The notes beneath the pieces were generated by a model. That model was given only the letters and a program-made list of their open reading frames with translations, searched no databases and had not been told where the DNA came from. Below, piece by piece: positions 60,601 through 64,000 of a DNA stretch of 64,000 bases; positions within the stretch are counted from its first letter, which is position 1; each line of letters starts with the position of its first letter. Position numbers and translations under genes: made by a program. Origin of the DNA: Bradyrhizobium sp. DOA9 (GTDB lineage Bacteria > Pseudomonadota > Alphaproteobacteria > Rhizobiales > Xanthobacteraceae); NCBI RefSeq assembly GCF_000617845.2, contig NZ_DF820425.1:5958741-6022740 (forward strand), read 5' to 3'.

Positions 60601-60837
60601 GATCCCCTTGACGATCGATTCCAGCGGCTTGCTCACCAGCTCCACTGCGTCCGGCCCGCGCAGGCCCTCAGCGTTGACACGGATGTCCACCATGGGAACG
60701 CTGATCTGCGGCTCCTCCTCGCGCGGGATCACCATCACGGCGATCAGCCCCACGACGAGTGCCGCGAGCAGGAACAGCGGCGTGAGCGGCGACGCGATGG
60801 TCGACCGGGTCAACCGTCCTGACAGACCGAGATTCAC
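57616..60837 (-). CDS. RND-family efflux transporter
   Basis: A 1073-residue inner-membrane RND pump. Twelve transmembrane helices with two large periplasmic domains are visible. Helix 4 has the proton-relay DD pair (GILVDDAIVVIENI) and helix 10/11 SMIGFIALAGIIVRNSILLVDF. It is in the broad AcrB/MexB-like group, close to the branch without metal-site methionines, so it is probably not a heavy-metal pump. GTG start overlaps the adaptor gene TGA (GTGA). Substrate unknown; control by the ArsR gene upstream suggests a sulfur or thiol compound. Confidence 0.92.
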   Translation of the reverse strand: MNLGLSGRLTRSTIASPLTPLFLLAALVVGLIAVMVIPREEEPQISVPMVDIRVNAEGLRGPDAVELVSKPLESIVKGIDGVEHVYSQTEDDRVMVTARFLVGTKFEDAILRVHEKIRANLDRIPVGIPEPLIVGRGINDVAVTVLTLSPKPEAASRWTDKDIYELADKLRAELMKVDDIGLTYISGGAAQQIRVEPDPEKLSLFGVTLQQLVAKVKDANRSFLAGQVRDAGIVRSVAAGQTLSGIPDIGLLLITSRDGRPVYVKDVASVVVGPSTIEHRVWTETRDAGGQWARTPAVSVALAKRAGANAVVVSGNIAERLEGLKSRLIPADIQVTVTRDYGETANEKANELLFHLGLATVSIVVLIAIAIGWREALVTLVVIPTTILLTMFAANLMGYTINRVSLFALIFSIGILVDDAIVVIENIARHWAMRDGRPRLQATIEAVAEVGNPTIVATLTVVAALLPMLFVSGLMGPYMAPIPANASAAMLFSFFVAMVVAPWLMLKLAPTGEVAPLHAEHDEGRLGRLYRRFATPIVRSKRAAWIFLLGVGIATLLSMTLFATKSVTVKLLPFDNKSEIAVLVDLPEGASLEATERTLFGAAEIARQLPEVTSLQSYAGTWAPFNFNGLVRHYYLRERPEFGEVQINLTARGERKRASHEIALELREKLKALGPPAGTSIKVVEVPPGPPVLSTLLAEVYGPDAATRRAVTAELKKIFADVPFIVDIDDSVGEKRPRLRLSIDQDRLEFFGVEQRDVYDTIQTLFGGTSIGYSHRGEDRNPIEIAVHLGKRDLVWDEALASTPVPANTLPGSKTVVELGQVVKATMEEGSATIFRRDGRFADMVMAELAGRFEAPLYGMLAVADRVDAHDWGKLPKPAISLHGQPSDESRPTLLWDGEWEITWVTFRDMGAAFGAAILGIYVLVVAQFGSFRLPLVILTPIPLTLIGILVGHWLLGAPFTATSMIGFIALAGIIVRNSILLVDFIRHSGAEGKSLRDVVLEAGAVRFKPILLTALAAMIGAATILLDPIFQGLAISLLFGLASSTLLTVLVIPAIYIALRAPREAPTTANSS

Positions 60838-61865
60838 GGCCGCACCAATTGGTCACCGGTCCGGAGGCCCGACAGGATTTCGAGCCCGTCGGGAAGCGAA
60901 GGCGTCGGCATGGCGCGGCCGCGCTGCACCGGCACGTCGATCGTCTCGTCGCCCTTCCGGAGCTGGACGTAGTCGATACCGAACCGGGTCGCCACATAGC
61001 TGGAGGGAATGACGAAGGCCGGCCGCGCGCCGCCGGCGATCCAGACCCGCAAGCGATCGCCGACGAAATATTCGCCGAGCCCCTCGACGGTCGCGTCCGC
61101 AATGACGCGCCCCTCCTCGATCTGGGGATAGACGAGGTCGATCACGCCCCATTTCGAGGACTCTCCCGTCAGCTCCGCGCCATCGACGCGAACCTTGTCG
61201 CCCGCTTTCAAAGCGCGGGCATGGCGCTCCGGTACGCGCAGCCGAAGCTTGAAGTTCTGCTCGGCGACCGTCACGATCGGGTCGCCGGCGAGCACGACGG
61301 ATCCCACGGTGATCAACCGTTTCAGCACCCGCCCGTCGGTCGGGGCGAGCACCTGCCCCTGGTTAAGCTGCTCGTTGATGACGGCGCGCTCCGCGGTCCT
61401 GGCGCGGAGGCCGTTGTCGGCGACATTGAGCGCGGTGCGCTGCTCGTCGAGCTTGACCCGTGGCAGGATACCGCGCTCGACCAGCCCTTCGGTCCGGGTG
61501 AAGTCGAGTTGCGCCTGCTTGGCCTGGGCCAGCAGCGCTTCGATCTGCGCGTCGAGCGATTTCATCTGCAGGACGAGCTTCTCGTCGCCGATGGCCGCGA
61601 TGACCTGGCCTGCGGTGACGCGATCGCCTTCCCGCACCTTGAGCTGAACGACGGTCCCGCCGATGCGGCCACGTGCGGGGACCACGCTGATGCTCTCGAC
61701 GGTGGCAAAGACGGGTTTCTCGTCGGTAACCTTCTGCTGCGCAACGGTGATTGTTTCCGCGGCGGCACCGGATCCCGCCGGCATTCCGATGGCCGCCCAT
61801 GTGGCCAGAAGCCCCAAGCGTGCCAAATGTTGTAGGGGACGCATCCGTGTCGTCATCGGGTTCAT
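60834..61865 (-). CDS. RND periplasmic adaptor (membrane fusion) protein
   Basis: A membrane-fusion protein of about 343 residues that links the RND pump to an outer channel. A signal segment (RPLQHLARLGLLATWAAIGMPAG) precedes the barrel-sandwich domain GTVVQLKVREGDRVTAGQVIAAIGDEKL, a coiled-coil hairpin (DAQIEALLAQAKQAQLDFTR) and the VLAPTDGRVLKRL return strand. The start is uncertain: TTG at 61931 and several ATGs are in frame; I use one that keeps the signal. No outer membrane channel gene is adjacent. Overlaps the RND gene. Confidence 0.88.
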   Translation of the reverse strand: MNPMTTRMRPLQHLARLGLLATWAAIGMPAGSGAAAETITVAQQKVTDEKPVFATVESISVVPARGRIGGTVVQLKVREGDRVTAGQVIAAIGDEKLVLQMKSLDAQIEALLAQAKQAQLDFTRTEGLVERGILPRVKLDEQRTALNVADNGLRARTAERAVINEQLNQGQVLAPTDGRVLKRLITVGSVVLAGDPIVTVAEQNFKLRLRVPERHARALKAGDKVRVDGAELTGESSKWGVIDLVYPQIEEGRVIADATVEGLGEYFVGDRLRVWIAGGARPAFVIPSSYVATRFGIDYVQLRKGDETIDVPVQRGRAMPTPSLPDGLEILSGLRTGDQLVRP

Positions 61866-61959
61866 CACACCGCGCCGCGGCGTTCCTTTCATTTCATCAG
61901 CAGCGGGCGGAGGCGCGTTGATCTCGCGCAAGGCGCACGTGCCCGCCTTTGCCTAAGCT

Positions 61960-62280
61960 TCATTTCGTCCTTGCGGACTTCGGCGCGCAAAACACCTGGT
62001 AAAGCGTCTTCAGGATTTCGCGCGCCGGCTCGCTGGCGATCGAATAGAAGATCGTCTGCGCATCACGCCTGGCGGCGACCAGGCCATCCTTGCGAAGGAG
62101 CGCAAGATGCTGAGAGACTGTGGAGTCCCGCAGGCTGAGAAACTCGGCCAGCTCTCCGACCGACCGCTCGCCGTCGATCAACTGACAGATGATGAGAAGC
62201 CGGTGACGGTTCGAGAGTGCCTTGAGCAGCTCGCTCGCCTGATCCGCCGCCCGCTCCATGATCTCGCTATTTATTTTCAT
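61960..62280 (-). CDS. ArsR-family repressor, BigR/SqrR-like persulfide sensor
   Basis: A 106-residue winged-helix repressor. The recognition helix region is SVGELAEFLSLRDSTVSQHLALLRKDGLVAARRDAQTIFYS. Cys32 (in LLIICQLIDGERS) and Cys98 (in YQVFCAPK) match the positions of the two cysteines that BigR and SqrR use to sense persulfide. It lies divergent from sqr-trxC and leads the RND operon. The promoter leaves almost no leader, so its mRNA is probably leaderless. A metal-sensing role is less likely because the ArsR metal-box cysteines are absent. Confidence 0.88.
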   Translation of the reverse strand: MKINSEIMERAADQASELLKALSNRHRLLIICQLIDGERSVGELAEFLSLRDSTVSQHLALLRKDGLVAARRDAQTIFYSIASEPAREILKTLYQVFCAPKSARTK

Positions 62281-62282
62281 AC

Positions 62283-62316
62283 TTGCGTATATACGCGATT
62301 ACGAATATATCGTCAA
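62283..62316. promoter_or_regulatory. Overlapping divergent promoters and ArsR operator
   Basis: A perfect palindrome GCGTATATACGC lies at 62285-62296. For sqr (plus) the -35 TTGCGT is at 62283-62288 and the -10 TATATC at 62306-62311, spacer 17. For arsR (minus) the -35 TTGACG is at 62316-62311 and the -10 TATATA at 62293-62288, spacer 17, putting the start at about 62281, next to the arsR ATG. The palindrome overlaps both promoters, so one repressor could shut both. Confidence 0.8.
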
Positions 62317-62374
62317 GCGCTGCACGACGGCCGGAACTGAACCGGCGGAGCGGCTTGATCCAACGGAGGTACCC

Positions 62375-63661
62375 ATGGCGGAAGTTGTCGTAATCGGAGC
62401 CGGTCTGAGCGGAACGCTGATGGCCTACGAATTGCTGCCCCAGTTGAGAAAGGACGATCGCCTCAGCGTCATCTCGCAAGGCGCCGTCTATCATTTCGTC
62501 CCATCGAACCCTTGGGTCGCGGTCGGCTGGCGCAAGCGCGAAGAGATCGAGATCGATCTCGCGGACGTGATGAAACGCAAAGGCGTGCGGCTGCTGACGC
62601 AGGGCGCAAAGCGCGTCCATCCCGAGGAGAACCGCGTCGAGCTCGGCGACGGCACGTCGATCGACTATGATTACCTGGTCGTCGCGACGGGTCCCGAACT
62701 TGCCTTCGACGAAATCCCCGGCCTCGGGCCACAGCTCCATACCCAGTCGATCTGCCACGTCGATCACGCAGCGCATGCCCGCGAAGCCTTCGAAAAGCTC
62801 GCGGCCAACCCGGGCCCGGTCGTCATCGGCGCCGTTCAGGGCGCTTCCTGCTTCGGCCCCGCCTACGAGTTCCTCTTCATCCTGGAAACGGAGCTGCGCC
62901 GGCGGAAGCTGCGCGACCGCGTGCCGATGACCTTCGTCACCTCGGAGCCCTATATCGGCCATCTCGGTCTCGACGGCGTCGGGGACACCAAGGGTCTCCT
63001 GGAAAGCGAGATGCGGGAGAAGCACATCAAGTGGATCACCAACGCCCGCGTCGACAAGATCGCCCCCGGCATGATGACGGTCGAGGAGTTTTCCGACGAC
63101 GGCACGTCCCGCAAGGCTCATGAGCTGCCATTCGTCTATTCGATGATGCTGCCCGCCTTTCGCGGCGTCGAGGCGGTGCGCGGCATCGAGAAGCTGACCA
63201 ATCCGCGCGGCTTCGTCATCGTCGACAAGCATCAGCAGAACCCCACGTTCCCCAATGTCTTTGCCGTCGGCGTCTGCGTTGCGATTGCGCCGGTCGGCGC
63301 GACACCGGTACCGGTGGGCGTCCCCAAGACCGGCTTCATGATCGAATCCATGGTGACGGCGACTGCGATGAACATCGGTGCCCTGCTTCGCGGCAAGACC
63401 CCGACGGCAGAGCCGACCTGGAATGCAATCTGCCTCGCCGACTTCGGCGATTCCGGCGTCGCCTTCCTCGCCCAGCCGCAGATCCCGCCGCGAAACGTCA
63501 ACTGGTCCTCCAAGGGCGAATGGGTGCACCTCGCCAAGGTCGCCTTCGAAAAATACTTCCTGCGCAAGATGCGGCGCGGCGAGAGCGAGCCGTTCTACGA
63601 GCGCTTCGTTCTCGACAAGCTGAACATCGCCAAGCTCAAGGAGGTCCGAACCGGCACATGA
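62375..63661 (+). CDS. sqr: Sulfide:quinone oxidoreductase-type flavoprotein
   Basis: A 428-residue FAD enzyme that oxidises sulfide and passes electrons to quinone. The FAD loop is VVVIGAGLSGTLMAYEL (residues 4-20). The three conserved SQR cysteines appear as C127 (SICHVDHA), C159 (QGASCFGPAYEF) and C353 (AICLADFGDSG); the first two keep the 32-residue spacing of known SQRs. The C-terminal part (NWSSKGEWVHLAKVAFEKYF) is a membrane-associating amphipathic segment. GGAGGT lies five bases before the ATG. trxC overlaps its stop. Confidence 0.9.
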   Translation: MAEVVVIGAGLSGTLMAYELLPQLRKDDRLSVISQGAVYHFVPSNPWVAVGWRKREEIEIDLADVMKRKGVRLLTQGAKRVHPEENRVELGDGTSIDYDYLVVATGPELAFDEIPGLGPQLHTQSICHVDHAAHAREAFEKLAANPGPVVIGAVQGASCFGPAYEFLFILETELRRRKLRDRVPMTFVTSEPYIGHLGLDGVGDTKGLLESEMREKHIKWITNARVDKIAPGMMTVEEFSDDGTSRKAHELPFVYSMMLPAFRGVEAVRGIEKLTNPRGFVIVDKHQQNPTFPNVFAVGVCVAIAPVGATPVPVGVPKTGFMIESMVTATAMNIGALLRGKTPTAEPTWNAICLADFGDSGVAFLAQPQIPPRNVNWSSKGEWVHLAKVAFEKYFLRKMRRGESEPFYERFVLDKLNIAKLKEVRTGT

Positions 63662-64000
63662 GCACGACGCGTCAGATCGTCTGCGGTAATTGCGGGCGCA
63701 TCAACCGCCTGCCTGCCGAACGCGACGCGCAGGATGCGCGTTGCGGCGCCTGTCACCAGCCGATGTTCACCGGTCATCCGATCGAGGTGAGCGAGGAGGC
63801 CTTCGGCCGCCATGTCGCCAACAGCGACATTCCCGTGTTGGTCGATGTCTGGGCACCATGGTGCGGTCCGTGCCGCGCCATGGCGCCGATGTTCGAGCGC
63901 GCCGCGCAGCAGCTGGAGCCGAACGTCCGGCTGTTGAAGCTCAACTCGGACAACGCACCCGCACTGTCGTCGCGGCTCAACATCAGCGGCATCCCGACCT
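63658..64000 (+). CDS. trxC: Thioredoxin 2 (partial, cut by the window end)
   Basis: The first 114 residues of a TrxC-type thioredoxin. An N-terminal zinc ribbon (C9, C12, C29, C32) is followed by the thioredoxin fold with active site WCGPC (C69/C72) and the start of the cis-Pro region (ISGIPT). It probably reduces persulfides or disulfides made by the upstream SQR reaction. The start overlaps the sqr stop as ATGA. The 3' part lies outside the window. Confidence 0.93.
   Translation, partial: MSTTRQIVCGNCGRINRLPAERDAQDARCGACHQPMFTGHPIEVSEEAFGRHVANSDIPVLVDVWAPWCGPCRAMAPMFERAAQQLEPNVRLLKLNSDNAPALSSRLNISGIPT

Noticed and set aside
57616..60837. Heavy-metal (CusA/CzcA-type) efflux pump
   Set aside because: I see no methionine-rich or Czc-type metal motifs, and the regulator has BigR-like cysteines, not an ArsR metal box.

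Overview
The window reads as a chromosomal segment of an alphaproteobacterium of the order Rhizobiales, most like Bradyrhizobium. The basis is high GC, typical protein sequences (PurL, PurC, CynS, RecA, Icd), the F1-ATPase zeta subunit (DUF1476), an alphaproteobacterial SOS box (GTTC-N7-GTTC) at recA, and several families of short palindromic intergenic repeats. I see no phage, insertion sequence, CRISPR array, rRNA or tRNA. It is mostly core genome with accessory genes inserted into old syntenic blocks.

Layout. 1-6 kb: rpsD with leader and terminator, a ParE-type toxin-antitoxin pair, a threonine aldolase, two tandem serine hydrolases, a macro-domain protein and the monothiol glutaredoxin grxD. 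6-10 kb: egtB-egtD (ergothioneine), an LtrA-like membrane protein and bolA. 10-23 kb: the purine genes purL, purQ, purS and purC, broken up by an acyltransferase, thioesterase, EamA transporter, TPR protein, a TetR/RidA divergon with two operators, an orphan Bug/TctC protein and a CorA transporter, ending in the ATPase zeta gene. 23-29 kb: a cyanate unit (cynS, three NrtABC-like ABC genes) with a sigma54 promoter and a divergent sigma54 activator. 29-32.5 kb: an OsmC / acyl-CoA-dehydrogenase-like / rhodanese operon with a divergent TetR. 32.5-37 kb: DUF1254 protein and a LysR / WrbA / MFS divergon. 37-51 kb: the icd-alaS-recA block, with a TrmJ-DUF559 fusion, a MloK1-like K+ channel and the glycine-riboswitch-controlled gcvTHP operon. 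51-57 kb: many small secreted, lipoprotein, PilZ, HdeA and hypothetical genes. 57-64 kb: an RND pump operon led by a BigR/SqrR-like two-cysteine ArsR, divergent from sulfide:quinone oxidoreductase and thioredoxin 2 (cut by the window end).

How the genes work together. PurS, PurQ and small PurL form the three-part FGAM synthase and PurC acts two steps later. GrxD and BolA are classic iron-sulfur partners. EgtD and EgtB act in sequence in ergothioneine synthesis. CynS decomposes cyanate that the adjacent ABC transporter probably imports. GcvT, H and P are glycine cleavage proteins under a tandem glycine riboswitch. Sqr and TrxC probably handle sulfide and persulfide, with the neighbouring ArsR as sensor.

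The most interesting parts are the compact ArsR/sqr control region, where both inferred promoters overlap one palindrome and the arsR transcript looks leaderless; the sigma54 cyanate control region; the OsmC operon whose OsmC lacks one of its two family cysteines; the TrmJ-nuclease fusion; and the paralogous small secreted DPWGG proteins. All function calls come from reading the sequence; no database search was run.
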